NCBI GenBank assembly: GCA_013416395.1
Contig: JACCEP010000003.1
Coordinates: forward strand, 434,001-498,000
Direction of reading: 5' to 3'
Length of the DNA: 64,000 nucleotides
Source: Alcaligenaceae bacterium
GTDB taxonomy: Bacteria > Pseudomonadota > Gammaproteobacteria > Burkholderiales > Burkholderiaceae_B
Each line of letters starts with the position of its first letter. Positions within the stretch are counted from its first letter, which is position 1. Below are positions 9,418 to 19,084 of this stretch, piece after piece. The notes beneath the pieces were generated by a model. The model worked only from the letters and a program-made list of their open reading frames with translations, was not told where the DNA came from and searched no databases. The position numbers were made by a program, and so were the translations under genes.

Positions 9418-10314
9418 ATGACACAAACCGCCTCCATAAGCCCTGCGTCCACTCAGTCTGACGCGCCTGTACGCACACCGATGCGGGAGTTCTGGCGTAA
9501 ATTCCGCAAGCAAAAGCTGGCAATGTGGGCAGGCGTATTCGTGCTGCTGCTGATATTGCTGGCCATTTTCGCACCCCTGATTACGCCCTACGACGCTGAA
9601 AACTATTTCGACTACGACTTTCTGAACAGCCCCCCTTCATGGTTGCACTGGATGGGTGTGGATTCGTTGGGGCGTGATATCTTCAGCCGGGTACTTATGG
9701 GTTCCCGTATATCGCTGGCAGCAGGCTTTGTATCGGTGGCGATGGGAGCGCTGGTTGGCACGGTTATGGGGTTGCTTGCTGGCTATTATGAAGGCTGGTG
9801 GGATCGTATCACCATGCGCATCTCAGACGTGCTGCTGGCTTTCCCAGGCATTCTTCTGGCGATCGGGGTTGTTGCGGTACTGGGCTCGAGCATGGTGAAC
9901 GTAATCATTGCCGTTGCCGTGTTCAGCGTACCGGCATTTGCACGACTCGTGCGCGGCAGTACCCTGGCGATCAAAAGCATGACCTATATCGAGGCTATGC
10001 GCAGCATAGGGGCCTCAGATGCGGTCATTATATTTCGCCATATTCTTCCAGGCACGATCTCGCCTATTGTGGTGTATGGCACCATGCGCATTGGCACCTC
10101 CATAATCACCGCTGCCAGCTTGTCATTTCTTGGCATGGGTGCGCAACCGCCAACGCCCGAATGGGGCGCCATGCTCAACGAAGCACGCTCCGACATGCTG
10201 CTGGCACCGCATGTGGCAATTTTTCCAGCACTGGCAATATTTTTAACAGTGCTCGCTTTTAATCTGTTGGGTGACGGTTTGCGTGATGCGCTGGATCCAA
10301 AAATAGATCGATGA
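9418..10314 (+). CDS. gsiD: Peptide/glutathione ABC transporter permease (GsiD-like)
   Basis: This 298-residue inner-membrane permease starts at ATG 9418. A polar N-terminus precedes [15 protein letters not shown], a typical OppC/DppC-type entry. The [11 protein letters not shown] motif, the EAA loop ([13 protein letters not shown]) and the terminal [15 protein letters not shown] are all present. It forms the heteromeric channel with gsiC. It is followed 12 nt later by the P1 peptidase, consistent with co-transcription. Confidence 0.93.
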   Translation: MTQTASISPASTQSDAPVRTPMREFWRKFRKQKLAMWAGVFVLLLILLAIFAPLITPYDAENYFDYDFLNSPPSWLHWMGVDSLGRDIFSRVLMGSRISLAAGFVSVAMGALVGTVMGLLAGYYEGWWDRITMRISDVLLAFPGILLAIGVVAVLGSSMVNVIIAVAVFSVPAFARLVRGSTLAIKSMTYIEAMRSIGASDAVIIFRHILPGTISPIVVYGTMRIGTSIITAASLSFLGMGAQPPTPEWGAMLNEARSDMLLAPHVAIFPALAIFLTVLAFNLLGDGLRDALDPKIDR

Positions 10315-10326
10315 CCGTATCCCCTT

Positions 10327-11406
10327 ATGACAAATAGCAATTACTTTGAAGCGCCTCGAGTCGGACGTTTACCTTTCGGCAAGCGCAATAGCATAAGCGA
10401 CGTACAAGGTGTAACCGTCGGCCATGCTACGCTCTGTGACGGCAATATCCAGACTGGCGTTACCGTCATTCGTCCCCACGACGATGATCTCTTTCTGCAG
10501 AAAACCCCCGCTGCAGCATGCATTATCAATGGCTTTGGCAAAAGCATTGGATTAATACAGGTACATGAACTGGGTGTCGTCGAAACGCCAATTGCGCTAA
10601 CCAACACGTTTTCGGTTGGCCAGATTGCTACGGCCCAACTGCGTCAGGCCATCGCGCAGCATCCGCAGATTGGCCGCGAATGGCCTACGGTCAACCCGCT
10701 GGTGCTCGAATGCAATGATGGCTATCTAAACGATATACAGGCATTTTCTGTCAACGAAGCGCACTATCATGAAGCCTGTCAGCACACGACGCCAGACTTC
10801 CAACAAGGGGCCGTAGGTGCTGGCCGCGGTATGTCAAGTTTTCACCTCAAGGGCGGAATTGGTTCAGCCTCCCGCATTGCAGCGTGTACAGATGGCCAGT
10901 ACACCGTAGGTGCGCTGGTTCTTGCCAATTTTGGCAGACTCACCAATCTGACAGTAGCTGGGCAGTCATTGGGCGCCGAACTGGCGGCCAAGCTATTCTC
11001 AAATGCGCCAGAGGATTTATTAGAGCAAGACAAGGGCTCCATTATCATCTTGCTGGCAACAGACGCACCGCTGGACACGCGCCAGCTTGGTCGGGTGTCC
11101 AAACGTGCAGCCGCTGGCCTTGCGCGCACAGGCTCCGTCTATGGGCATGGCAGCGGTGACATCGCACTGGCTTTTAGTAACGCATATCGCATCCCTGCCC
11201 TGGCTTCCCAACCTATGCCCACGCTCGCCATGCTGCATGAAACTGAGCTTGATGCTTTGTTTGAAGCCACTGCCGAAGCAACAGAACAGGCGATTGTTAA
11301 TGCGCTGTGGTCTGCCGCCACAGTAACAGGCCGGGACGGGCACCGACGCAGAGCGATCACTGAGCTGTTGCCGAACTGGCGCGAACACCTCGCTGTAAAA
11401 CCATGA
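10327..11406 (+). CDS. P1-family N-terminal nucleophile aminopeptidase (DmpA/BapA-like)
   Basis: The 359-residue protein belongs to MEROPS family P1, which includes L-aminopeptidase/D-esterase DmpA and the beta-peptidyl aminopeptidases. Family landmarks are ISDVQGVTVGHATL near the N-terminus, VGAGRGM, and KGSIIILLATDAPL. Self-cleavage is expected between Gly237 and Ser238, leaving a beta chain of about 122 residues with Ser238 as nucleophile, in line with DmpA and BapA. These enzymes release N-terminal residues, and some members accept D-amino acid amides or beta-amino acids. Its place after the transporter suggests it processes imported peptides in the cytoplasm. It has no signal peptide. 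Confidence 0.88.
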   Translation: MTNSNYFEAPRVGRLPFGKRNSISDVQGVTVGHATLCDGNIQTGVTVIRPHDDDLFLQKTPAAACIINGFGKSIGLIQVHELGVVETPIALTNTFSVGQIATAQLRQAIAQHPQIGREWPTVNPLVLECNDGYLNDIQAFSVNEAHYHEACQHTTPDFQQGAVGAGRGMSSFHLKGGIGSASRIAACTDGQYTVGALVLANFGRLTNLTVAGQSLGAELAAKLFSNAPEDLLEQDKGSIIILLATDAPLDTRQLGRVSKRAAAGLARTGSVYGHGSGDIALAFSNAYRIPALASQPMPTLAMLHETELDALFEATAEATEQAIVNALWSAATVTGRDGHRRRAITELLPNWREHLAVKP

Positions 11407-11422
11407 GTACATTCTTCTGCAT

Positions 11423-11520
11423 AAGCGATAAGCCATAGGCCACGGGCCATTAGTCAAAAGCCAAAAGCTACAAGCTACAAGCTATAGGCTATAAGCCATG
11501 AGCCATGAGCCATAAGTCTG
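11423..11520. repeat. Degenerate heptamer tandem repeat, 14 units
   Basis: Fourteen consecutive 7-bp units stay in perfect register through the gap between the P1 peptidase and the D-aminopeptidase gene. The consensus is about RAGCYAT; examples are AAGCTAC twice at 11465-11478 and GAGCCAT twice at 11500-11513. No open frame or regulatory motif explains it. It begins 16 nt after the upstream stop codon and ends 84 nt before the next start. Confidence 0.85.
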
Positions 11521-11604
11521 GCTTACGGCCCCGGTTCACCACGACCGAATTTCATCAAGCACTTACGCCTTGCATCCTATTTCCATCATTTCTTGAAGCC
11601 AACT

Positions 11605-12426
11605 ATGAAAATCCTTGTTTCTGTCGATATTGAAGGTATTGCAGGCGTTACGCATGCTGAGCAAGTGCGCAGCGGCAACCCTGAATACGAACGGGCCCGC
11701 AGGTGGATGACGGCTGAAGCCGACGCCGCTATACGGGGGGCATTTGATGGCGGTGCCACAGAAGTGTTCGTTAATGACTCACACGGGGGCTTTCGCAACC
11801 TGTTGCTCGATCACATGGACGAACGCGTGCAGAGTATTACCGGCAAGCCGCGCTACCTGGGCATGATGTCAGGCCTGGAGCAAAATTGTGATGCGGTATT
11901 TCTAATCGGGTACCACTCTGGAGCTGGCACGCGCGGCGTGCTGGCGCATACCATCAATAGTTTCGCGTTCAGGCGGGTCGTCGTAAACGGTATCGAGCTC
12001 AATGAGGCGGGGCTTTATGGTGCGCTGGCAGGTGAAATGGGCGTGCCTGTTGCGCTTATGACGGGCGATGATGTGTTCATCACCGAAACACAACAACATT
12101 TTCCGGGCGCTTTGGCGGTGCAGACCAAACAGGCCCACGGGCACGCCAGCTGTATATCGCTTTCGCCAGCGCATGCCAGCAGCTTGATACGCAAGGCAGC
12201 CACCGAGGCGGTGTCGTTGGTTTCATCTCTGCACCCCTACCGTTTGCCCGGCGATACTTTCAGCTGCGAACTCACTACGCAAACCAGCGGGCAAGCCGAT
12301 TTGTTTTGCCAGTTGCCCATGCTGATACGACTCGATGCAACCTCTTTATCTTTTCAGGCCAACAGTATGGAACACATCATACGCATGTTGAACAGCCTGT
12401 CTGCCATGTCTTTCATGCTGCGATAA
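11605..12426 (+). CDS. dppA: M55-family D-aminopeptidase (DppA-like)
   Basis: This 273-residue zinc peptidase starts at ATG 11605; TTG at 11593 is in frame but poorer. Asp8 and Glu10 (VSVDIEG), His60, His104 and Glu134 match the metal ligands known from Bacillus subtilis DppA, and His115 matches its catalytic histidine. DppA forms a decamer and cleaves D-Ala-D-Ala and related D-residue peptides in the cytoplasm. It ends the peptide cluster, suggesting that the imported peptides include D-residues, for example from cell-wall turnover. No clear intrinsic terminator follows it. Confidence 0.9.
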   Translation: MKILVSVDIEGIAGVTHAEQVRSGNPEYERARRWMTAEADAAIRGAFDGGATEVFVNDSHGGFRNLLLDHMDERVQSITGKPRYLGMMSGLEQNCDAVFLIGYHSGAGTRGVLAHTINSFAFRRVVVNGIELNEAGLYGALAGEMGVPVALMTGDDVFITETQQHFPGALAVQTKQAHGHASCISLSPAHASSLIRKAATEAVSLVSSLHPYRLPGDTFSCELTTQTSGQADLFCQLPMLIRLDATSLSFQANSMEHIIRMLNSLSAMSFMLR

Positions 12427-12630
12427 GGTTCAATTTACAGCGCACACTTACAAACACCATCCGAGCACACTGTAAAGCTAAGCTACAGAGCAAGCTTTCA
12501 GGCACCGCCGTGAGCACATTGTTTCCCTGAGCAGATAAAACATCTGCGGCTGTCGGAATAGGTCGTTTGTATACCGACGCGAGCTGATGCCGCTTGTGCG
12601 TGCCCCATCATCTCACGCAACACTTATCCA
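12427..12630. other. Intergenic region between convergent dppA and ppsA
   Basis: I see no gene here. The only structure noted is a short stem GCAGAT-N5-ATCTGC at 12531-12547 without a T tract on either strand. It may act as a weak end for the plus-strand cluster. Confidence 0.4.
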
Positions 12631-12676
12631 TAAAAAACACCCCAAACACTGAAAGAGAAATCCAGGGTTTGGGGTG
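12631..12676 (-). terminator. Intrinsic terminator of ppsA
   Basis: Arms CACCCCAAAC / GTTTGGGGTG form a perfect 10-bp stem with a 19-nt loop. On the minus strand it is followed by six T. It lies about 80 nt after the ppsA stop codon. On the plus strand no T run follows, so it serves ppsA only. Confidence 0.85.
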
Positions 12677-12753
12677 CGTTGTACCAGGCGCAGCCCTGTG
12701 TAATCAGCCAGCAGAGCGATACTCGAAAGAATATCGCCTTTACACCTGCCCGC

Positions 12754-15123
12754 TTACTTGGCGATAGCCAGGCGCTGCCATGTATCAACCACGGTATCGG
12801 GGTTGAGCGACATGGACAAAATGCCTTCGTCACGCAACCAATCAGCCAGATCAGGGTGATCGCTGGGGCCCTGACCGCAGATACCGACATACTTGCCCGC
12901 CTTGAGGCAGGCCTGTATGGCACGACGCAACATAAACTGCACAGCCGCATCACGCTCGTCAAAATCGGCAGCCAGCAGCTCCATGCCTGAGTCACGGTCA
13001 AGCCCCAGGGTAAGCTGAGTCATGTCGTTCGAGCCTATAGAGAATCCGTCGAAATACTCAAGAAACTCCTCAGCAAGAATGGCGTTGGATGGAACCTCGC
13101 ACATCATGATGACGCGCAGCCCATTTTCACCTCGAGCCAGGCCGTTTTTAGCCAGTAAGTCGATCACTTTGGCGGCCTGTGGCAAGGTGCGTACAAACGG
13201 CACCATGATCTCGACGTTGGTAAGCCCCATTTCGTCGCGCACCTTCTTGAGCGCTTCACATTCCATGCGGAAGCACTCTTCGAACTCTTCGGAGACGTAA
13301 CGCGACGCGCCACGGAAGCCCAGCATGGGGTTCTCTTCTTCAGGCTCGTAACGAGAACCACCTACCAGCTTGCGGTATTCGTTAGATTTAAAATCAGACA
13401 GACGCACGATGACGGGCTTGGGGTAAAACGCCGCTGCCAGGGTACTTATGCCTTCGGCCAATTTCTCTACAAAAAAGGCACGCGGGCTGGCGTAACCACG
13501 GGCAGCAGACTCGACAGCCAGCTTAAGCTCGCCATCAACATTTGGGTAGTCGAGCACAGCTTTGGGGTGCACGGCAATGTTGTTATTAATGATGAACTCA
13601 AGTCGGGCCAGACCGACGCCGTCATTGGGAATTTGCGAGAAATCAAAGGCCAGTTGTGGATTGCCCACGTTCATCATGATCTTGAGGCCGATTTCGGGCA
13701 TTTGCCCCCATTTGACCTCTTCGATTTCGGTTTCGATCAGGCCATCATAGATTCGACCTTCATCGCCTTCGGCGCAGGAAACCGTAACTTCAAGCCCATT
13801 GCCCAGCACGTCGGTAGCATGCGCGCAGCCCACAACCGCCGGAATGCCCAACTCACGCGCAATAATTGCGGCGTGGCAGGTGCGGCCCCCACGATTGGTA
13901 ACAATGGCAGATGCCAGCTTCATGACGGGTTCCCAGTTAGGGTCTGTCATGTCGGTAACAAGAATATCGCCGGCCTTAACCTTATGCATTTCAGAAACGT
14001 CAGCCACCACACGCACACGACCCGAGCCGATTTTTTGGCCAATGGCGCGCCCGGTAATCAGCACGTCGCCAGTCGCTTTCAAGCGATAGCGTTCTTGCAC
14101 GTCATTGTGCGAAGTTTGTGACTTAACGGTTTCAGGACGTGCCTGAAGGATGTAGATTTTTCCGTCTATGCCATCGCGGCCCCACTCAATGTCCATGGGA
14201 CGCTGATAATGGTCTTCAATAATGACGGCATAACGGGCAAGCTCGATGACCTCTTCGTCAGTCAGTGAGTAACGATTGCGCTCCGAAACAGGCACGTCAA
14301 TAATACGTACGGCCTCACCGGAAACACGTTCAGCGTCAAATTCCATTTTAAGCAGCTTGGAACCAATGCGGCGGCTGATGATGGGGTAATGGCCTGACTT
14401 TAATGTAGGCTTGAAAACGTAAAATTCATCAGGGTTGACGGCGCCTTGGACGACGGTTTCGCCCAAGCCATACGACGAGGTAATGAACACCACGTCTTTA
14501 AAGCCTGATTCAGTGTCGAGCGTAAACATAACGCCGGCGCTACCGCAGTCGGAACGCACCATGCGCTGAATGCCAGCCGACAAGGCTACCTCAGCGTGCG
14601 CATAACCCCGGTGCACGCGGTATGAAATAGCGCGATCGTTGTACAACGACGCAAACACGTGCTTGATCTTGTCAAGCACGTCGTCGATGCCAACCACGTT
14701 AAGAAACGTTTCTTGTTGGCCAGCAAATGACGCATCAGGAAGGTCTTCAGCGGTTGCCGATGAACGCACGGCAAAGCTGCCCTTGCCGTCGGCGTCGAGC
14801 TCGGCGAACGCAGTGCGGATCGCTTGCTCGAAGTCGGCGTGAAAGGGCGTATCAACAATCCATTGGCGAATTTCAGACCCGGCACTCGCCAGCTCGCGCA
14901 CATCGTCAGAGTCGAGTGTGCTAAGCCTATCGGCAATGCGTTGATCCAGACCGGTTGACTTTAAAAAGTCGCGAAAGGCGTCGGCGGTAGTTGCAAACCC
15001 GCCTGGCACTCTGACACCGGCTTCAGCCAGTTGGCTGATCATCTCACCTAGTGATGCGTTTTTACCTCCTACCGAGTCGACATCCGTCATGCGGAGTTGC
15101 TCGAAAGACGCTACATAAGACAT
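12754..15123 (-). CDS. ppsA: Phosphoenolpyruvate synthase
   Basis: The 789-residue enzyme converts pyruvate plus ATP to PEP, AMP and phosphate, a gluconeogenic step. The N-terminal ATP-binding domain ([31 protein letters not shown]), the phosphohistidine domain (GGRTCHAAI, His417) and the C-terminal PEP/pyruvate barrel ([23 protein letters not shown]) are complete and in the usual order. Thr415, two residues before the catalytic His, corresponds to the threonine that the PpsR protein phosphorylates in E. coli. It is divergent from ppsR. ATG 15123 follows an AGGTGA ribosome site. Confidence 0.97.
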   Translation of the reverse strand: MSYVASFEQLRMTDVDSVGGKNASLGEMISQLAEAGVRVPGGFATTADAFRDFLKSTGLDQRIADRLSTLDSDDVRELASAGSEIRQWIVDTPFHADFEQAIRTAFAELDADGKGSFAVRSSATAEDLPDASFAGQQETFLNVVGIDDVLDKIKHVFASLYNDRAISYRVHRGYAHAEVALSAGIQRMVRSDCGSAGVMFTLDTESGFKDVVFITSSYGLGETVVQGAVNPDEFYVFKPTLKSGHYPIISRRIGSKLLKMEFDAERVSGEAVRIIDVPVSERNRYSLTDEEVIELARYAVIIEDHYQRPMDIEWGRDGIDGKIYILQARPETVKSQTSHNDVQERYRLKATGDVLITGRAIGQKIGSGRVRVVADVSEMHKVKAGDILVTDMTDPNWEPVMKLASAIVTNRGGRTCHAAIIARELGIPAVVGCAHATDVLGNGLEVTVSCAEGDEGRIYDGLIETEIEEVKWGQMPEIGLKIMMNVGNPQLAFDFSQIPNDGVGLARLEFIINNNIAVHPKAVLDYPNVDGELKLAVESAARGYASPRAFFVEKLAEGISTLAAAFYPKPVIVRLSDFKSNEYRKLVGGSRYEPEEENPMLGFRGASRYVSEEFEECFRMECEALKKVRDEMGLTNVEIMVPFVRTLPQAAKVIDLLAKNGLARGENGLRVIMMCEVPSNAILAEEFLEYFDGFSIGSNDMTQLTLGLDRDSGMELLAADFDERDAAVQFMLRRAIQACLKAGKYVGICGQGPSDHPDLADWLRDEGILSMSLNPDTVVDTWQRLAIAK

Positions 15124-15432
15124 AAGTCACCTATAAGTAAAAAAAAGCAAGTTTGCTTAGCGCACCATGACCCTGATTGGGATATGGGCCACATGCGCTA
15201 GGCAAACCAGCCTTACCTGCTGCCTCGGTGACCATGAGCAGCAGGCTGTGTCTACAGGGCAGTGAATACCCTTGGATGATGCTTGTTGACACTGAAACCG
15301 CGTTCTGGCCTGATGTTAGCCTAGGCGTTACACTACCTAGTCCGTTTACGGCGACCAGAATCGCTGTTAACCTTCGCGATTGTACCGTTTATCGGCCCTG
15401 ATGCGCTCACTTTACTTCCTGTTTCCTCTCCC
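15124..15432. other. Divergent ppsA/ppsR intergenic region
   Basis: These 309 bp should hold promoters for both genes. I found no convincing -35/-10 pair: TTGACA at 15286-15291 lacks a good partner. A hairpin CCTGCTGC-N14-GCAGCAGG lies at 15216-15245, and an AT-rich hairpin plus T run sits just before ppsA. No ORF looks real. Confidence 0.45.
15139..15158 (-). promoter_or_regulatory. Terminator-like hairpin in the ppsA leader
   Basis: On the minus strand AAGCAA-AC-TTGCTT runs directly into a T tract, ending about 15 nt before the ppsA ATG and just before its ribosome site. It could be an attenuator, but the stem is short and AT-rich. Confidence 0.3.
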
Positions 15433-16266
15433 ATGCCTGAAACCCTAATCGAACGCACCGTCTTTGTCGTTTCTGACAGCACCGGCATCACTGCCGAAAC
15501 CTTCAGTAATTCTGTACTTTCGCAGTTTGACAAGGTCAAATTCGAAGCCATTCGCATTCCTTTCATTGACACGCTCGACAAAGCCAAAGCCGCTGCTGTG
15601 CGTATCAATCGCTGCGCCGAGGAACAACAGGCACCTCCCTTGGTGTTCAGCACCCTGGTTGATCCCGAGGTTGCTCTTATCATCAGTTCGTCTAACTGCA
15701 CCTTTCTCGACCTGTTCGGCACGTTTGTGCAACACATTGAGCAGGCTTTGGACATGAAATCCAGCCATTCAGTGGGTCGTTCGCACATGGGCGGGCTATC
15801 GAAGCAGTACAACGCCCGTATTGACGCCATTAATTTCAGCCTGGCGCACGACGATGGGCAGTTTGTGCACGGCCTGGAGCAGGCAGACGTGATTCTGGTA
15901 GGGGTGTCACGCTGCGGAAAAACACCCACCAGTCTCTATTTGGCCATGCAATATGCAGTCAAGGCAGCCAATTTTCCGCTTATTCCCGAAGACTTTGATC
16001 GCGACTCATTGCCCGCCACACTGGCTCCCTATCGCAAAAAGCTTTTTGGCCTGTCTATTCATCCTGACCGCCTGGCCGAAGTGCGCCACGAACGACGCCC
16101 CAATAGCGAGTACGCATCTATTAAACAATGCCGCCAAGAGGTCGCCGATGCAGAGCGCCTGATGCGCATGGAGGGCATCCCCTGGCTGTCGACAACCACT
16201 AAGTCGATTGAAGAGATTTCTACCAAAGTGCTTGACGAGGTGGGACTAGACCGCCGCATTTACTAA
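15433..16266 (+). CDS. ppsR: PEP synthase regulatory protein (bifunctional kinase/pyrophosphorylase)
   Basis: The 277-residue protein belongs to the DUF299/PSRP family. It inactivates PEP synthase by ADP-dependent phosphorylation of a threonine and reactivates it by phosphate-dependent dephosphorylation. The N-terminal VFVVSDSTGITAETF signature and the P-loop GVSRCGKT (residues 157-164) are present, as are the C-terminal YASIKQCRQEV and IEEISTKVL segments. Divergent pairing with ppsA is common in betaproteobacteria and identifies its target. Length is normal for the family. Confidence 0.96.
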   Translation: MPETLIERTVFVVSDSTGITAETFSNSVLSQFDKVKFEAIRIPFIDTLDKAKAAAVRINRCAEEQQAPPLVFSTLVDPEVALIISSSNCTFLDLFGTFVQHIEQALDMKSSHSVGRSHMGGLSKQYNARIDAINFSLAHDDGQFVHGLEQADVILVGVSRCGKTPTSLYLAMQYAVKAANFPLIPEDFDRDSLPATLAPYRKKLFGLSIHPDRLAEVRHERRPNSEYASIKQCRQEVADAERLMRMEGIPWLSTTTKSIEEISTKVLDEVGLDRRIY

Positions 16267-16375
16267 TACGATTAACGCTGAAGCACAGGCGCTTTATAAT
16301 CCGCTAAAGCCTAAAGCGTCTGATCAGTCATATCCACCACCCTGCTCGCCTTGCGTAGTGGCTCGTCGCTGCAAA

Positions 16376-17242
16376 TTAAGATACCAACAAGGCCTGGCGG
16401 CGCTGTTCAAACAGGCAAATACCCGCTGCCACCGCAACGTTTAGTGATTCGACCTCGGCAACCTGCGGAATAAACACACGCAGGTCTGCCAGCGCCAGCA
16501 ACTCAGAAGATGCGCCCTGACCCTCATTGCCCATCAACCACGCGCAGTGTGCAGGCAGCGTTGCCGTGAACAGTGAATCGGCACCCTCTAGCGCCGTGGC
16601 CACTAAGGGTATATCGAGCCGCTCATGCAAGCCCTGCAAATTTGCGTGCTCGTATATCGCCATGACGAAGTGGGCCCCTTGGGCACTGCGCAAAACTTTA
16701 GGCGACCAGGCCGCTACACACCCCTCTGAAAAATACGCATGCTGGATACCTGCTGCTGCTGCCGTGCGCAGCAAGGTGCCCGCATTGCCAGGGTCTTGCA
16801 CCCGGTCAAGCCAGATGCAATTGTGCTCGATACGCGCTGGAATTTTCGAAACCGGCGTTTGCGCCACAAAAAACACGCCCTGCCCATGCTGTACCTGTGA
16901 CAACGCATGGGCAAGGCGTGGGTCGCAGGTGTAGCCTACCCCATGCGCAAGCATAGAAGCCAAGACCTGCAACTCAGTATTTACCGCCAAGCGCTCCGCA
17001 TCAAACAATGCAATTTGAGGCATGCCCTGGTGCTGCAGCCAGGCCTGGCACAAATGAACACCCTCGAGCAAAATGGAGCGACCCTCATCGTAGCTATCGC
17101 CCTGGTCGCCGTAAGGAACAGCGTCGTGCTGTGTATGCCCGACCGCAGACGCTTGGGGCTTATCTATTAGGGCTCGTTTGCCGGCGGCAATACGCTGCAG
17201 CTGTTTGAAGAGCGGGTTATCGCGCGAACTTATGTGCTTCAT
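16376..17242 (-). CDS. TrmH/SpoU-family RNA 2'-O-methyltransferase
   Basis: The 288-residue protein has the SPOUT knot motifs: [31 protein letters not shown] and a C-terminal [18 protein letters not shown], which bind S-adenosylmethionine. The N-terminal domain ([16 protein letters not shown]) resembles the RNA-substrate-binding domain of 23S rRNA methyltransferases such as RlmB and AviRb, but the exact site is unknown. Residues about 24-50 form a polar insertion ([15 protein letters not shown]) between strand and helix. Its ATG overlaps the rnhB stop (ATGA), so it is the last gene of the lpx block. Confidence 0.9.
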   Translation of the reverse strand: MKHISSRDNPLFKQLQRIAAGKRALIDKPQASAVGHTQHDAVPYGDQGDSYDEGRSILLEGVHLCQAWLQHQGMPQIALFDAERLAVNTELQVLASMLAHGVGYTCDPRLAHALSQVQHGQGVFFVAQTPVSKIPARIEHNCIWLDRVQDPGNAGTLLRTAAAAGIQHAYFSEGCVAAWSPKVLRSAQGAHFVMAIYEHANLQGLHERLDIPLVATALEGADSLFTATLPAHCAWLMGNEGQGASSELLALADLRVFIPQVAEVESLNVAVAAGICLFEQRRQALLVS

Positions 17243-17871
17243 GAACCAACCGCAAGATCAAGCAGCCGCCGTACGGGCGCAAAGCTGCGTCGGTGGGCCG
17301 GGCATGGGCCATGAGCGAGCAGCCTTTCAAGGTGCATTTTGGTGCCATACCCTTTGTGCTGATCAAAGCTGTACTCAGGGTACTGTTGATGCAGCAGCAT
17401 GCAATCTGCGTCACGCGCGGTTTTGGCCAGTATCGAAGCTGCGGCAATTGCCGCCACCGTCGCATCGCCACCGATCACAGGCTCGGCCACACAGGCCATG
17501 CCCTGCGGCACGCGATTGCCATCGATTAGCGCTTTATCTGGCTGCACAGACAGGCCTTCACAAGCACGTCGCATCGCCAGCATGGTGGCCTGCAAAATAT
17601 TCAGTGTGTCGATTTCTTCAACACTGGCGCTGGCAATGCAGTAGGCTACAGCCCGTTCGCGAATGACAAGGCTAAGTGCCTCACGGTGCAATGCTGTCAG
17701 TTTTTTGGAGTCATTTAGCCCTACGATGCGACAGCCTGGCTCGAGAATAACGGCAGCCGCATACACGGGCCCTGCCAGTGGCCCCCTGCCCGCCTCGTCA
17801 ATGCCGGCAACGTGCAGGCCAAGATGATCATCGGTGCTGAACAGACCAGGCTGGGCCGCGCGCCTAGGCAT
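17239..17871 (-). CDS. rnhB: Ribonuclease HII
   Basis: The protein has 210 residues from ATG 17871. The frame is open further to 18084, but that part lies inside lpxB in another frame and is spurious. The signature [14 protein letters not shown] gives the first catalytic acids, and NDSKKLT, DGNRVP and the [10 protein letters not shown] segment complete the RNase HII fold. It removes RNA from RNA-DNA hybrids and misincorporated ribonucleotides. It overlaps lpxB by 8 nt at its start and the methyltransferase by 4 nt at its end, so translation is probably coupled. Confidence 0.95.
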   Translation of the reverse strand: MPRRAAQPGLFSTDDHLGLHVAGIDEAGRGPLAGPVYAAAVILEPGCRIVGLNDSKKLTALHREALSLVIRERAVAYCIASASVEEIDTLNILQATMLAMRRACEGLSVQPDKALIDGNRVPQGMACVAEPVIGGDATVAAIAAASILAKTARDADCMLLHQQYPEYSFDQHKGYGTKMHLERLLAHGPCPAHRRSFAPVRRLLDLAVGS

Positions 17872-19084
17872 GACCTGCCTGCTGCAAAATAGCCTGTGCG
17901 GCCAATGCGGGCGTGTCACGGCGCAACGTTTCATGCATAAGCATGAAGCCTTCGGCCACCTGATCGGCATAGTGCTGATCGGTAAGCGCCTTCCATGTAG
18001 CTTCAGCCAGCGCTGCCGGCGTAGCATCGTCTTGCAGCAGTTCAGGCACCACAAAATCACGCGCCAAAATATTCGGCAGCCCAACCCATGGTACAGACGG
18101 CCGAGCCTGACCCGATTTCCATTCCATCAGCCGTTTCATCATGGGTGACAGTACGTAAGAAATAACCATAGGCCGTTTGAACAGGCTGGTTTCCAGAGTT
18201 GCCGTACCACTGGCGACAAGCACGGCGTCAGCGGCCTCCATGACGTTCCAGGCAGCCGGGCGTGCGTCGTTTGCGGAGAACAGCTGGGCCGTAATGGGGT
18301 CTTGCGTTGCTGCGCCCGAGTGCTGATCGATGATGAGGCAATTGGGCAAAGGGTAAGTGCGCAGTATGGCTTCGAACTCTTTGCGGCGCTTGATATTGAC
18401 CATGGGCACCAAAAACTGCAGGTTAGGGTCTTGCCGGGCCAATATTTGTGCTGCCTGTAGAAACCGGGGTGCCAGCAGGTTGATCTCTGAGGAGCGACTG
18501 CCAGGCAAAATGGCCAGTACCCGAGCCGAAGGGTCTACACCCAGATATTTACGGGCGGTAACCTTGTCAGGTTGCATAGGGATGACACCTGCCAGCGGAT
18601 GCCCTACATAGGTAACCGGAACCCCTTCTTTCTGATAGATTTCTTCTTCAAATGGAAACAGCACCAACATGTGGGACACGGCTGCGCGTATCTTGTGTAT
18701 ACGCTCGTAACGCCAAGCCCATATTGATGGACCCACAAAATGTACCGTCGGAATACCCGCCTGCTTAAGCTGAAGTTCGAGCCGCAGATTAAAGTCTGGG
18801 GCGTCTATGCCGACAAAGACGTCAGGCTTGTCGTTAAGCCAACGTTTTTTAACATTGAAATACGTATTTAGCAGCCCCGGCAGGCGTTTGAACGCATCAA
18901 CATAGCCAAAAACAGTCAGTGCATCCATGCTGTGCCAGGCATCCAACCCCTGGCGCGCCATGGCCGGGCCACCGATACCGGTGTAAAGACTTCCAGGGGC
19001 CTGCTGCTGCAGGCCTTGCATAACGCGGGCCGCCAGCAGGTCGCCAGATGGTTCACCCGCTACCATGCCGATATGCATGGTCAT
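17864..19084 (-). CDS. lpxB: Lipid-A-disaccharide synthase
   Basis: This 406-residue GT19 glycosyltransferase joins UDP-2,3-diacylglucosamine and lipid X to form the lipid A disaccharide at the inner membrane. The N-terminal GEPSGD motif, [20 protein letters not shown] and the C-terminal [10 protein letters not shown] and VGLPNI segments are all conserved. ATG 19084 overlaps the lpxA stop as ATGA, supporting this start, though a second ATG lies two codons in. Confidence 0.97.
   Translation of the reverse strand: MTMHIGMVAGEPSGDLLAARVMQGLQQQAPGSLYTGIGGPAMARQGLDAWHSMDALTVFGYVDAFKRLPGLLNTYFNVKKRWLNDKPDVFVGIDAPDFNLRLELQLKQAGIPTVHFVGPSIWAWRYERIHKIRAAVSHMLVLFPFEEEIYQKEGVPVTYVGHPLAGVIPMQPDKVTARKYLGVDPSARVLAILPGSRSSEINLLAPRFLQAAQILARQDPNLQFLVPMVNIKRRKEFEAILRTYPLPNCLIIDQHSGAATQDPITAQLFSANDARPAAWNVMEAADAVLVASGTATLETSLFKRPMVISYVLSPMMKRLMEWKSGQARPSVPWVGLPNILARDFVVPELLQDDATPAALAEATWKALTDQHYADQVAEGFMLMHETLRRDTPALAAQAILQQAGHA

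Noticed and set aside
8344-9513. Long minus-strand ORF opposite gsiC (389 codons)
   Set aside because: His/Arg-rich antisense shadow of a gsiC that matches the family end to end.
11423-11520. CRISPR array
   Set aside because: Units are 7 bp with no spacers and no cas genes are present.
17872-18084. Extended rnhB reading frame
   Set aside because: It lies within lpxB in another frame; rnhB family similarity starts at 17871.
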